From positions 62,001 to 126,000 of the forward strand of contig NZ_FWZT01000021.1 of NCBI RefSeq assembly GCF_900177345.1: DNA of 64,000 bases, in the 5' to 3' direction. Positions within the stretch are counted from its first letter, which is position 1. Each line of letters starts with the position of its first letter. Of this stretch, positions 1-8,174 are shown in pieces. The position numbers and the translations under genes were made by a program. This DNA is from Pseudobacteriovorax antillogorgiicola. Its GTDB lineage: Bacteria; Bdellovibrionota_B; Oligoflexia; Oligoflexales; Oligoflexaceae. A model generated the notes under the pieces. It was not told the origin of the DNA and did no database searches. It saw only the letters and a program-made list of their open reading frames with translations.

Positions 1-2
1 GG

Positions 3-452
3 CTAGTAGGTGGCACAGTGGAGAAGCTGTTGGCATCGATTCAGAACAAGGCTGCGATGCTTCAGAAACTTGAGCAAACCTATGCCCAGGTTGTTAATAC
101 GAAGGATTCCTACTGGGGAACTGCAGCCTTACATCAGATTGGAGTTGCCAATGAGCAGTTCGCGAATCTCCTTGCTAATCCGCCAGGCATCCAAGGAGCA
201 AAGAAAGAAGATGTGATCAAACAGCTAGGGCCTCAGATCCAGCAGATTCGCGCAGCAGCAGCGAACTGGTATAAGACTGCTCAGCAGACGGTTACTCAAT
301 ATAAAGTTTACAATAACTATTCCGTTAGAGTGATCAATGCAATTGCTCGTATCAATGGCAGTAAATTCCAATTTGACGATTATGTGGTGACACCAGATTT
401 TATGGGATCAGAACTCCCAGCCAGTATTGTCAATGCGGTTCAAGGAGACTAG
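3..452 (+). CDS. C-terminal part of a TPR-like, GltD-type protein (5' end outside window)
   Basis: The reading frame is open to the left edge, so this is the last ~149 residues of a longer protein; the first GTG at base 18 is not a convincing start. The visible part is helical, rich in Ala, Gln and Tyr, with no membrane segment. Its spacing of aromatic and Ala residues resembles the C-terminal end of the 965-residue TPR protein at 32964-35861, so it is probably the end of a similar large TPR protein. The stop lies 2 bases before the start of the TPR lipoprotein gene, and an FHA/TonB-like gene follows. That order matches a Glt-type envelope complex (GltD, GltE, GltG), in which GltD is a large TPR protein. 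The GltD assignment rests on context and is inference; the N-terminal domains are not visible. Confidence 0.6.
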   Translation, partial: LVGGTVEKLLASIQNKAAMLQKLEQTYAQVVNTKDSYWGTAALHQIGVANEQFANLLANPPGIQGAKKEDVIKQLGPQIQQIRAAAANWYKTAQQTVTQYKVYNNYSVRVINAIARINGSKFQFDDYVVTPDFMGSELPASIVNAVQGD

Positions 453-454
453 GT

Positions 455-1456
455 TTGATCGTCATTTATCGCGTACTCTTGTGCTTTCTGACAATTCTCG
501 GAGCGTCTTGTGCTTCTGGCCCTAAGTCGATCAATGTATCGACACTGGAAGAGGATCAAGAAGACGATGATGAAGGCAAAGATAGTAACTCAAAGTCTGC
601 CGCTTATTCGGGAAAAGTATCAGCAAATAATAAGCTCCTAACGTTTAGCATTACCAATAGCCCTCTGAGTTCTTTTCAAGTGGACCGGCGCAAGGCTGCG
701 GAACTATCCAATGAATTAGAGTCCGATTTGAAGCGCGCTACAGCCAAAGAGAAGCGTGAACTGGTGGCTCTTATGGGTTTGAAGCGATTAGCTGGTGCAG
801 ATCTCCAAGTGGTATTTAATATTGCCCGCAAGATTATCCTAAATGAGCTAAAAATAGATATTAGCCGAAGTATACCAGAGTCTGCGATGCTTGAGTTGGC
901 CCTAACGGCAATTCAAAAACGAAACTTCTCAATGGCCGACCATTGGCTTGGAGAGATCAGCGGCTCCCGAAATAAACGAGTTCTAGCGGCGGCAGACACA
1001 GCTCGTGGAATGATTGAACTACTATCCGATCGCTTACCAGAAGCACTTTATTACTGGAATGAGGCCTTGAAGCACTTTCGAAACTTTGAGCCAGCTCGGC
1101 TCAATATCGGATTCTTTGCTTTGAAATACGGTGACTTTGAAACCGCAAAAAAGATGTTAGGTAATATGCAAAACGATTGGTTTGCTCTCACAGGAGTTCT
1201 TCAAGCCGAACGGCTTGCCAATCGCCCTAAGAAAGTGGATTCCCTGTGTGATCGCGTTAAGTCAAAGAAAAAAACTTATAAACCCGCTCTATTTAGCTGT
1301 GCCTTGAATACCTACCAGGGGCTGGGTCAACTTGATAAGGCCAAAGAGGAGCTTTCGAAGGTTGCACAAGTAGATGGTCCTCCAACAGAAGTAGATGAAA
1401 AAGCCTTTATCGTCATCGGTCGAATCGAAGAAGAGAAGGGTTCTAAAGCAAAATAA
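455..1456 (+). CDS. TPR-containing lipoprotein, GltE-like
   Basis: A TTG start is preceded by AAGGAG with a 7-base spacer. The 333-residue product begins with a hydrophobic signal peptide ending in a lipobox (LGASC, Cys near residue 20), then an acidic Asp/Glu/Ser linker (about residues 30-50). Residues ~80-330 are helical with TPR-like pairs, for example around PEALYYWNEALKHFRNFEPA and GQLDKAKEELSKV. It is likely anchored in the outer membrane as a scaffold. It follows the upstream partial TPR gene by 2 bases and precedes the FHA/TonB-like gene, as in myxobacterial glt clusters where GltE is a TPR lipoprotein. The lipoprotein and TPR calls are seen in the sequence; the GltE role is inference from gene order. 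Confidence 0.7.
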   Translation: MIVIYRVLLCFLTILGASCASGPKSINVSTLEEDQEDDDEGKDSNSKSAAYSGKVSANNKLLTFSITNSPLSSFQVDRRKAAELSNELESDLKRATAKEKRELVALMGLKRLAGADLQVVFNIARKIILNELKIDISRSIPESAMLELALTAIQKRNFSMADHWLGEISGSRNKRVLAAADTARGMIELLSDRLPEALYYWNEALKHFRNFEPARLNIGFFALKYGDFETAKKMLGNMQNDWFALTGVLQAERLANRPKKVDSLCDRVKSKKKTYKPALFSCALNTYQGLGQLDKAKEELSKVAQVDGPPTEVDEKAFIVIGRIEEEKGSKAK

Positions 1457-1630
1457 TGCCGGCTCCTAGAGCCTTGGCTTCATGGGCGAATTTTAAAGTT
1501 ATTGATGTCCTCTTTAACTATCCCGGGTGACGGCTCTTCCCATTTTGCCCATTTGACGCGATAATATTGGTAAGCACTATCTGTAGAGCCCACAAGGTCG
1601 ATTGTTCTATCGTTGTTCAGAGGTAGTTGA

Positions 1631-3790
1631 ATGAACCTAGAAATCAGGTTTACGTTACCAAACCAAGCACCTCAAACCATTCCTGTTCGAGACCGCATCT
1701 TGATTGGAACGTTAATGTCCAATGAGGTTGTGATCCGAGCGCCAGGCGTGGAGCCGATCCATGCAATGATCGAAGTCTTGGAAGACGGATCAGAAATACT
1801 TACCGACCTTGGTTCACAAACTGGAGTCCAATTAAACGGCAAAGATGTTGAAGTCGAAGCCAATCTCTCGATTGGGGATGTGATCGCCATCGGCGACGTG
1901 AAAATTGATGTCCTAGCTTTTGGTGCAAGCTCAAATGATAACTTTCAAACAGCCACAACACAAACTCACACCAAAAGTTTCAGTCTCCATGATCAAGGCC
2001 CTGATGAAGGAAGTGAGTCTCTAAGTACTACGGCTACAGATCCGGGCGAACCAAGTATGCCCCCACCAAAGCCCTCCCCTGATGAAACCCAGAAAGTTTC
2101 TCGCTCATCCGTTGATTTGGGGTGGGACGATAATCGCTCCATTGTGAACAAAACGATTCGCACCGAACCATCTCCAGACCGAAAAAAGAACATTCTTTTC
2201 TCCCCAAGGGCTGCTAAACCTTCAGGCGATGTGCTAGAAGTTGTGAGCTACTGGGGAGACACGGTTCTTGATGTTGAACTATTTCATCCGAGTTTTAAAG
2301 GATTTGATAAGTGTTTGATCGGAACTCCCCCTCATGCTCATCTATTGGCCGGTGGGAAGTCTGATGTCAAGTCTCACCACTTCGTAGAGGTGAGCCTTTC
2401 AGGCTATAAGATCCGCATGATGCAAGACATGCAAGCCAGGATTCGCAAGGGTGGTAAGGTTGCTGAGAAAAAGGGCTCAGGCAGCATAAATCTAGGTCGA
2501 AGAGATATTGCTCACGTTGCCCATGGACCGATAAAGTACTTTCTTATGTTTGTTAAACCACCGTCCCTACAGCTGCCTCGGAGCAATCAAAGGGATACTG
2601 TTTTCGGTGCATTAGTTTTAGCAGCAGCTCTGCTATATGTGCTGATTATACCGGCGATTTTGTTTTCAGATGGTGTGAAAGACGAAGGTCCAGAAGATGA
2701 TATCTGGTCCATAGTTAATGTTCCCGAGAAGCAGGAAACTCCAAAAAAAGAGCCTCCAAAACCAAAGCAAAAGATTGCTGAGGCTCCTAAACCAAAGACA
2801 CCGCCGAAACCACCGAAACCAAAACCTCAGCCTCCAAAACCTGTGCCGCCAAAAGAGGTGAAGCCACCGCCTAAGGTTGTGAAAAAACCCCAGCCTAAAC
2901 CTGTTGCTAAGCCGACGAAGACGTTAGCAAATAAGACGCCTCAACCCCCGACTCCAAAACCTAACAAGGTGCCCGGTATTGGAGCAAAAAAGCCAGATAA
3001 GAAACTGCCAGGGCGCATCAATCCAAAAAAGAAGGTTGGCCTAGCAGGCGGACCCAGAGGTGGACCAAAACCTAATCTTCGAGGAGGCGGTCAACGGAGG
3101 GGTAAAACAGATCGGGATCTCAAAGGTGCAGAAGGTGGAGCGAAAGACAAGGCTTCGGGAGTAAACCTATCAAAGCTTGGTCTCGGGGTTGGTCAGGTCC
3201 TTAACAAGACCGGAGCGGGAGCTATCAAAACCAACTTTGCCAATTCTGCCGGTGGTGCTGGTGGAGGAGCAGGTTCGGGTAAAAAGACCTACGGCCTTGG
3301 TGGCCCCGGTAAGGGTAAAACTCTTGCTGTATCTGGAACGGGGGGTGCGGCAAATACTTTTGGGTCTGGCACCGGAGGCAATGGCAGTGGCCAAGGAGGC
3401 TTGGGAGGCGCTGGTCTAACGTCTGGCTTCAACCGCGGTAAAGGTGGTGCTGGTCGTGCTGATGTTGTTGTTCCTGCGACAGACCCGGTGATAGCCGGTG
3501 GTTTGACGCAGCAAGAGGTTCAAGCTGTCATACGGGCCAATTTGAACCAGATTCGTCACTGCTACGAGCAGTTGCTCCAGCGATCTCCTAGCGCACAGGG
3601 TAAGGTTAAAGTTCGCTTTGTAGTGCAGCCAAATGGGCGTGTAGGATCGGCTAAGATCACGGATTCAGATATTTCTGACATGGTTATGCGCGGCTGTGTG
3701 ACGGGTAAAGTCAAACGATGGAAGTTTCCAGCGCCACGAGGTGGTCAACCTGTGACCGTCAATTATCCTTTCGTATTTAATCCTCTCTAA
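1631..3790 (+). CDS. FHA domain - TM - Pro/Gly-rich linker - AgmX/PglI TonB-like C-terminal protein (GltG-like)
   Basis: 719 residues, ATG preceded by AGAGGT. Domains in order: an FHA-like domain (about residues 5-95; SNEVVI, the HA pair and DLGSQTGVQLNG match, but the usual Gly-Arg is Gly-Thr, so phosphothreonine binding is doubtful); a conserved cytoplasmic region (~200-310); one membrane helix (~320-343); a Lys/Pro-rich stretch (~365-450) that could span the periplasm; a Gly-rich stretch (~455-615); and a TonB-like C-terminal domain (~625-719) with the RHCYEQLL and GCVTGKVKRW cysteine motifs typical of AgmX/PglI proteins. In Myxococcus, GltG has FHA plus TonB-like ends and links the inner membrane to outer-membrane Glt proteins. 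Here it likely transmits motor force or energy across the envelope. It is the last gene before a terminator. Confidence 0.8.
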   Translation: MNLEIRFTLPNQAPQTIPVRDRILIGTLMSNEVVIRAPGVEPIHAMIEVLEDGSEILTDLGSQTGVQLNGKDVEVEANLSIGDVIAIGDVKIDVLAFGASSNDNFQTATTQTHTKSFSLHDQGPDEGSESLSTTATDPGEPSMPPPKPSPDETQKVSRSSVDLGWDDNRSIVNKTIRTEPSPDRKKNILFSPRAAKPSGDVLEVVSYWGDTVLDVELFHPSFKGFDKCLIGTPPHAHLLAGGKSDVKSHHFVEVSLSGYKIRMMQDMQARIRKGGKVAEKKGSGSINLGRRDIAHVAHGPIKYFLMFVKPPSLQLPRSNQRDTVFGALVLAAALLYVLIIPAILFSDGVKDEGPEDDIWSIVNVPEKQETPKKEPPKPKQKIAEAPKPKTPPKPPKPKPQPPKPVPPKEVKPPPKVVKKPQPKPVAKPTKTLANKTPQPPTPKPNKVPGIGAKKPDKKLPGRINPKKKVGLAGGPRGGPKPNLRGGGQRRGKTDRDLKGAEGGAKDKASGVNLSKLGLGVGQVLNKTGAGAIKTNFANSAGGAGGGAGSGKKTYGLGGPGKGKTLAVSGTGGAANTFGSGTGGNGSGQGGLGGAGLTSGFNRGKGGAGRADVVVPATDPVIAGGLTQQEVQAVIRANLNQIRHCYEQLLQRSPSAQGKVKVRFVVQPNGRVGSAKITDSDISDMVMRGCVTGKVKRWKFPAPRGGQPVTVNYPFVFNPL

Positions 3791-3825
3791 TTTAGAGGTA
3801 TGCTAGCTCTCTCTATGAAGAATCA

Positions 3826-3850
3826 GCGTCCCGTTGGGACGCATTTTTTT
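3826..3850 (+). terminator. Rho-independent terminator after the glt-like genes
   Basis: A perfect 7-bp stem (GCGTCCC / GGGACGC) with a 3-base loop is followed by seven T residues. It ends 12 bases before the surE start, so it separates the glt-like operon from surE while leaving room for the surE ribosome-binding site. Confidence 0.85.
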
Positions 3851-3861
3851 AGTGAGGGATT

Positions 3862-4632
3862 ATGAGCCAGAAACCGTTCACATTGCTGACAAATGACGAT
3901 GGCCTCCATGCCGAGGGAATTCAAGCTGTTCAAGAGGGCCTGAAAGATCTTATCGATCCTCTTGTGGTAGCGCCAGCCAGAGAGCGTTCAGGAGCGTCCC
4001 ACAGCGTGAGTTTGGGGCGCGACCTTCACTTGCAAGAGGCGGAAAATAACGTCTACTCGTTCGATGGCACACCAGTAGATTGCGTATTATTTACTCTTCG
4101 CAATCTAGTGCGGGATAAGCCCGATTTCTGCATCAGCGGCATCAATCATGGCGCGAACTTAGGGAATGATACCCTCTGCTCGGGCACTGTAGGGGCAGCA
4201 TTAGCCGCAGCCAATGAGGGAATCCCAAGTATTGCAATTTCCATGGTTGGTCGCGGTCCTTATCATATGGCAACTGCCATTCATGTATTGAAACAAGTCT
4301 TTGCTATGCGTCATAAGGTTTTTTCGAAAATTCATAGCAAAGTATTAAATATTAATGTGCCCAATATCCCTGTGGGAGAGCTTCAAGGATTGAAGGTCGC
4401 CAAACTAGGAGAACGTATTTGGAGCGAGGAGTTTGTGGCTGGTAAAGACCCAGGATCGTTTCGGTATCACCACGAAGAACCAATTAACTTCGGTGGCTCG
4501 GAATTCGATGTCACTGCAGTTCAGGACGGCTTCGCCTCGCTTACAGTACTTGAGCCAAACCTTATGGATCGTCATAGCCACGACATCCTTGAAGATCTTG
4601 CGAAAGAATGGAAGTATGAGCCCTCATCTTAA
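3862..4632 (+). CDS. surE: 5'/3'-nucleotidase SurE
   Basis: 256 residues, the usual SurE length. The N-terminal TNDDG motif (residues ~10-14), the APARERSGASHS segment and the SGINHGANLGND motif are the SurE metal- and substrate-binding signatures. The family dephosphorylates nucleoside 5'- and 3'-monophosphates and short polyphosphates in the cytoplasm using a divalent metal. The gene overlaps the following LysM/M23 gene by 17 bases, so the two are probably translated together. The surE - nlpD-like - sigma factor order is reminiscent of the enterobacterial surE-pcm-nlpD-rpoS stationary-phase locus. Confidence 0.95.
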   Translation: MSQKPFTLLTNDDGLHAEGIQAVQEGLKDLIDPLVVAPARERSGASHSVSLGRDLHLQEAENNVYSFDGTPVDCVLFTLRNLVRDKPDFCISGINHGANLGNDTLCSGTVGAALAAANEGIPSIAISMVGRGPYHMATAIHVLKQVFAMRHKVFSKIHSKVLNINVPNIPVGELQGLKVAKLGERIWSEEFVAGKDPGSFRYHHEEPINFGGSEFDVTAVQDGFASLTVLEPNLMDRHSHDILEDLAKEWKYEPSS

Positions 4633-5302
4633 GCTAAAAGCTTTGTTTTTGTTTCTTACTATGTATCTTGGTGCCTGTGTTCATGTGGAGCCGCCGGCTC
4701 CTGGTAAGCAGCGCGGTGAACTTCTCTATCAAGTTAAACGTGGAGATACCTTAAGCTCCTTAGCGGATAGCTTTGGAGTCCATTGGAAAGCCATCGCCTA
4801 TCGAAACCGCATTCGGAATCCACGGGACCTTCAGGTTGGAGAGATCATTATCATCCCAAGCAATCGTCGGCCGATCAAACGACAGCCTCCAGCTGTGGAT
4901 GGAGGAGGGCTATTATTCGGCGGCTCATCGCGATTTTTGTGGCCTGTGCCTAACGGTAGTCTATCATCGAAGTTTGGTATGAGGCGCGGGCGTCCCCACC
5001 ATGGAATAGACATTCGAGCGCCCCGAGGGACCCCGGTGAAAGCTGCCAAACCAGGGCGTGTTAGCTTCGTGGGATGGAAAAGGGGTTATGGCAAAACTAT
5101 AATTGTTGACCACGATAACTATCAGACTCTTTACGCCCATCTTAGTCGTATTAAGGTGTCTCACCGTCAGTGGGTCAGTAAGGGCCAGCTACTTGGTTTG
5201 GTGGGTTCCACCGGACGTTCCTCAGGATCACACCTGCACTACGAAATTCGTCGCGATGATAAACCTTTGAACCCTCTGAGCTTCTACAGACCAGGAGCAT
5301 GA
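4616..5302 (+). CDS. NlpD/EnvC-like LysM + M23 peptidase lipoprotein
   Basis: 228 residues from the ATG inside the end of surE; in-frame starts further upstream would lack the signal peptide. Order: short basic N-terminus, hydrophobic segment and lipobox LGAC (Cys near residue 20); LysM domain (~40-82, YQVKRGDTLSSLADSFGV) for glycan-strand binding; M23 domain (~105-225). In the M23 part the zinc-site motifs HHGIDI and HLHYEI are present, as is the YAHLS motif, so unlike gammaproteobacterial NlpD it may keep endopeptidase activity. Expected place is the periplasmic face of the outer membrane, acting in septal or envelope peptidoglycan remodelling. It lies between surE and the sigma-factor fusion gene. 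Confidence 0.9.
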   Translation: MSPHLKLKALFLFLTMYLGACVHVEPPAPGKQRGELLYQVKRGDTLSSLADSFGVHWKAIAYRNRIRNPRDLQVGEIIIIPSNRRPIKRQPPAVDGGGLLFGGSSRFLWPVPNGSLSSKFGMRRGRPHHGIDIRAPRGTPVKAAKPGRVSFVGWKRGYGKTIIVDHDNYQTLYAHLSRIKVSHRQWVSKGQLLGLVGSTGRSSGSHLHYEIRRDDKPLNPLSFYRPGA

Positions 5303-5434
5303 TAGCCACATGTGTATCGTATCCCCTTGAAATTGCATTTGTTATTCTGGCGCACTTCCGATTCAAAGTTTTTTTTATTTTTTTTATAGATTCATGACTC
5401 TTGATGGCACTTAGTTGTGGAGTTAGGAGGGATA

Positions 5435-7099
5435 ATGGAATCTAGAAAACTTATCGAAGAAGTTCTCGCTGGGGATCGGAAGGCTTTTGAGGCTTTGGTT
5501 CACCAATACCAAAACGTGGCCTTAGGTTTTGCTTTTTCCAAGCTTGGCGATTTCCACCTAGCAGAAGATGTAGTTCAAGAATCCTTTCTTATTGCCTATC
5601 AAAAAATGAGAAACTTGGAAGAGATCGACTCGTTTTCTTCATGGCTAAGAGGAATCGTGAATTATCGTTGTCATAGGGTTTTTCGGATGAAGCTCAGAAC
5701 TTGGGACGCCATTGATCAGAGTGGATTTGAAAAAGCTGCTGATGCCGATCAGCATCGAGACCTAGAGCAATTGCAGGAACGCAGGTTGCTAGAGCAAGCC
5801 ATTCTACGCCTTCCCGAACTCCAACGGACCGCTGTGGCTTTGTTTTACCTTGAGGATCAATCACAAAAGTTTATTTCAGACTTTTTGGATCTACCCGTGA
5901 GCAAGGTAAATAACCTTCTGGCAGATGCCAGAAAAAGACTCAATAGGAGATTATTCAACATGGCGAAAGACCACTTTAGAGAGCGTCGTTTAGAAGAAAA
6001 CTTTGCGAAAAGCATTGGGGAAGTCGTTGGGATTGAGGGACCGATCGTCGATACTCAGCTAGATAAAAACGAACAAACCTGTGTCTTTGATGTATTGGGA
6101 AGTAAGACCTCCAATCACAATAAGGGGCCAGAGATGGTTGTCGTGCAGAGGCTTGAAAAGAACCGATTTCGCTGCATGACGAATGGTTCGAGAATCTCTC
6201 AAAAAGACAAGCTTTATGCTTATGGAGACTACCATAGTGCGCTGAAGTCCTTTACAGATGATCAGGTCAAGGCAACAATCAATGCCATGAGTCCAAAGAC
6301 CCTGGAAAAGAAGCAAGTGGTCACTGGCATTAAGGTGATTGATTTGCTTTGCCCTATTATGAACTATGGCAATCTTGGTATTTTCGGTAAGGAAGGTGTA
6401 GGTCGGTTGGTTTTTCTAATGGAGCTAATCGCTAGAAAAGATAAGATAGGTTCCGATCTATCTATATTTTTCTTTGTAGATGGCTGGAATGCATTAGGTA
6501 CTCAGGACTTGCTTCAAACAGAAAAATGTCTAGCATCTGACTTCCATGATAAATTGCAAATTGCATGGATGGTTCACCCAAAGGCTGCCAGCTATGCATT
6601 TGCAGAACAAGCAGAATTTTTGGAAACGCGGCTTTATTTCAGCCCACTAAAAGCGATGGATGGGCTTTGGCCCGCCATTGATCCTATCTATTGTCACACG
6701 TTTGAGGAGCAGCGCATGCATCTCAGTACACGCCACCAAGAGGCTGCCCAGGGAGTGATCGGGGCGCTGAAATTGACAAGGCAAAAGCTTCTTGATGATA
6801 GCTATCTTGAGAAGCTGGTCCTGGGTGATGGGGAGCTTGCCAGTCAAGAAAGGCAGGTGTCAATGGCTAAGAAGCTAGATCGTTTGCCAGATGATGAGAA
6901 AGTTCTTGTTAAGCGGGGGCTGCTGCTAGAACGATATTTGACGCAACCTTTTTTCGTTGCCGAAAACCACACAGGGCGAAAAGGTGAGTTTGTTCCTTTA
7001 GAAGAGACGATACGTGATTGTCAGAGCATTCTCAATGGAGACCTAGATGATCGCAAACTAGATGAACTCATGTGGAAGGGACAATTACAGTCCAACTGA
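5435..7099 (+). CDS. ECF-type sigma factor fused to a degenerate F1-ATPase beta-subunit-like domain
   Basis: 554 residues; the ATG follows TAGGAGGG. Residues ~10-85 are sigma region 2 (AEDVVQESFLIAY, then FSSWLRGIVNYR). Residues ~120-175 are region 4 (LPELQRTAVALFY, then an HTH with VSKVNNLLADARKRL). After a basic linker, residues ~195-554 follow the F1 beta subunit from end to end: a beta-barrel start (VVGIEGPIVDTQL), TGIKVIDLLCPI, a P-loop position GKEGVGRL, GLWPAIDPIY, and a C-terminal helical domain ending ERYLTQPFFVAENHTG and EETIRDCQSILNGD. The catalytic P-loop Lys-Thr of F1 beta (GVGKT) is Arg-Leu here, and the GER catalytic-Glu segment is missing, so the domain is probably not an ATPase. 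It may sense nucleotide or bind a partner and control the sigma part. It is a single open frame, with no sign of a sequencing join. Confidence 0.88.
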   Translation: MESRKLIEEVLAGDRKAFEALVHQYQNVALGFAFSKLGDFHLAEDVVQESFLIAYQKMRNLEEIDSFSSWLRGIVNYRCHRVFRMKLRTWDAIDQSGFEKAADADQHRDLEQLQERRLLEQAILRLPELQRTAVALFYLEDQSQKFISDFLDLPVSKVNNLLADARKRLNRRLFNMAKDHFRERRLEENFAKSIGEVVGIEGPIVDTQLDKNEQTCVFDVLGSKTSNHNKGPEMVVVQRLEKNRFRCMTNGSRISQKDKLYAYGDYHSALKSFTDDQVKATINAMSPKTLEKKQVVTGIKVIDLLCPIMNYGNLGIFGKEGVGRLVFLMELIARKDKIGSDLSIFFFVDGWNALGTQDLLQTEKCLASDFHDKLQIAWMVHPKAASYAFAEQAEFLETRLYFSPLKAMDGLWPAIDPIYCHTFEEQRMHLSTRHQEAAQGVIGALKLTRQKLLDDSYLEKLVLGDGELASQERQVSMAKKLDRLPDDEKVLVKRGLLLERYLTQPFFVAENHTGRKGEFVPLEETIRDCQSILNGDLDDRKLDELMWKGQLQSN

Positions 7100-7374
7100 G
7101 TGATTGGGGCATTCGATTTTGGTTATGCACCATCATCCAAGCAGTATCAATCTTACACCCTGTAAGGCCCTTTGGGGGCATACGGGGTGAACCTTACCCG
7201 TAGGCAGCTTTTCTTCAATTGTCTCAACGACTTTCATAATATTCGTTTCATGCTAGCAAGCCCCGCATAATCCATGCTGATTAAGGAGGGAAAGTCGGTA
7301 ACCTACGCCAATTGATTAATTTTGTGGCACCTGCACCGAATAGATATAATAGAACAAAAAGCGAGGAAGTCACG
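7100..7374 (+). other. Intergenic region with a possible folded leader upstream of a small membrane protein
   Basis: No gene is seen. At 7156-7197 several short complementary segments interleave: CACCC (7156-7160) with GGGTG (7185-7189), GTAAGG (7162-7167) with CCTTAC (7192-7197), and GCCC (7167-7170) with GGGC (7176-7179). The first two pairings cross, as in a pseudoknot or two alternative folds. It could be a leader RNA element for the gene at 7375, but it matches no riboswitch I recognise. Confidence 0.3.
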
Positions 7375-7614
7375 ATGAATAACGATCTAATATTCGTATC
7401 TGCGATTGCGCTTGTTTTACTAGCCTATCAATGGTTTTTAGTAAGGAAGACGGCAATGGAAGTATTTCCACCTTTTGGGTTGCTATGTGTTCGGGACTAT
7501 GCACGTATTCATCGGCTAAGGTTTAAAGTGCTAAGCGGACTTCTGGCAGCTGGATTTGTTGTCTACGAACTGGCTGTTAGCCACTTCGATGCAATGCATG
7601 GCATGTTTATGTAA
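7375..7614 (+). CDS. Small membrane protein, two predicted helices
   Basis: 79 residues starting at an ATG behind GAGGAAG. Two hydrophobic segments (about residues 4-19 and 50-68) flank a basic middle (VRKTAMEV, then RDYARIHRLRFKV), suggesting a hairpin with its loop in the cytoplasm. The end is His/Met-rich (HFDAMHGMFM), which could bind metal. I recognise no family. It stands alone, after a long leader and before a hairpin. Confidence 0.6.
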   Translation: MNNDLIFVSAIALVLLAYQWFLVRKTAMEVFPPFGLLCVRDYARIHRLRFKVLSGLLAAGFVVYELAVSHFDAMHGMFM

Positions 7615-7651
7615 TATTCATGAGTCTTTGATCCCCTTTTCGATTCCAATA

Positions 7652-7679
7652 TCCGGCCTCCCTTTGGAAGGAGTCCGGA
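7652..7679. repeat. Inverted repeat between convergent genes
   Basis: Ten-base arms (TCCGGCCTCC / GGAGTCCGGA, one mismatch) surround an 8-base loop, between the small membrane protein gene and the convergent exported-protein gene. No T-run follows on either strand, so it is not a classic terminator; it may be a weak bidirectional one or an mRNA-end stabiliser. Confidence 0.4.
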
Positions 7680-7863
7680 CGTCTACAGATCAAAAACTAG
7701 TACATATTCGATTTGAAGCCTAGGCGTTGTCGACTTTGTCACTCGCTCGTCACTTTACCCAGCACGTACTGTCTCCCCGCTCGCTCCTTGTCGCCTAGCC
7801 GAGAATTGAACTTGACCAGGCACTGGTTGCACAAGAGCACTGTTGAGCAGCCAAAGCAGAACT

Positions 7864-8172
7864 TTACTTACTTGGAGATGGAGTTGCTTTAGACGGAGCT
7901 GGCTCGACAATCCGGATATCGATCTCTTGGCAGGTACCATCACTGCCCTTTGCCTTTAATAAGTAGCGAGTTGTGCTACCACGAAGCGATTCAGGGTCTA
8001 TAGTCTGGTTGTCGAGAATGATCTTCTTGTCTTCTTTAAGAGCCTTTTTGATCGTAGCGATATCCCTGGGAGGGGCTTCAATCTTGCGTTGGACAGTCGA
8101 TCCATTGCCACCAAATGCAGACAGGCTCCAAGCGGCACAAGTAAGAAGGGAGACGCATAATTTGATCTTCAT
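7864..8172 (-). CDS. Small exported protein, partner of the adjacent regulator (module copy A)
   Basis: 102 residues. A signal peptide (MKIKLCVSLLTCAAWSLSAF, cleavage likely near residue 22) is followed by a short helical and charged region with one cysteine near residue 82 and a Pro/Ser/Lys tail. No known domain is seen. The ATG lies 2 bases after the stop of the upstream regulator gene, and its GAAGG ribosome site lies in the last codons of that gene, so the two are translationally coupled. A second regulator + small exported gene pair with the same layout is at 37267-38423. Confidence 0.75.
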   Translation of the reverse strand: MKIKLCVSLLTCAAWSLSAFGGNGSTVQRKIEAPPRDIATIKKALKEDKKIILDNQTIDPESLRGSTTRYLLKAKGSDGTCQEIDIRIVEPAPSKATPSPSK

Positions 8173-8174
8173 GA

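Noticed and set aside
5366-5389. Terminator after the NlpD-like gene
   Set aside because: A long T-rich tract is present but no stem precedes it.
5405-5420. Sigma54-type promoter (TGGCAC...TTG) before the sigma-fusion gene
   Set aside because: The -12 GC is absent or misplaced by one base, and the start of transcription would fall in the ribosome site.
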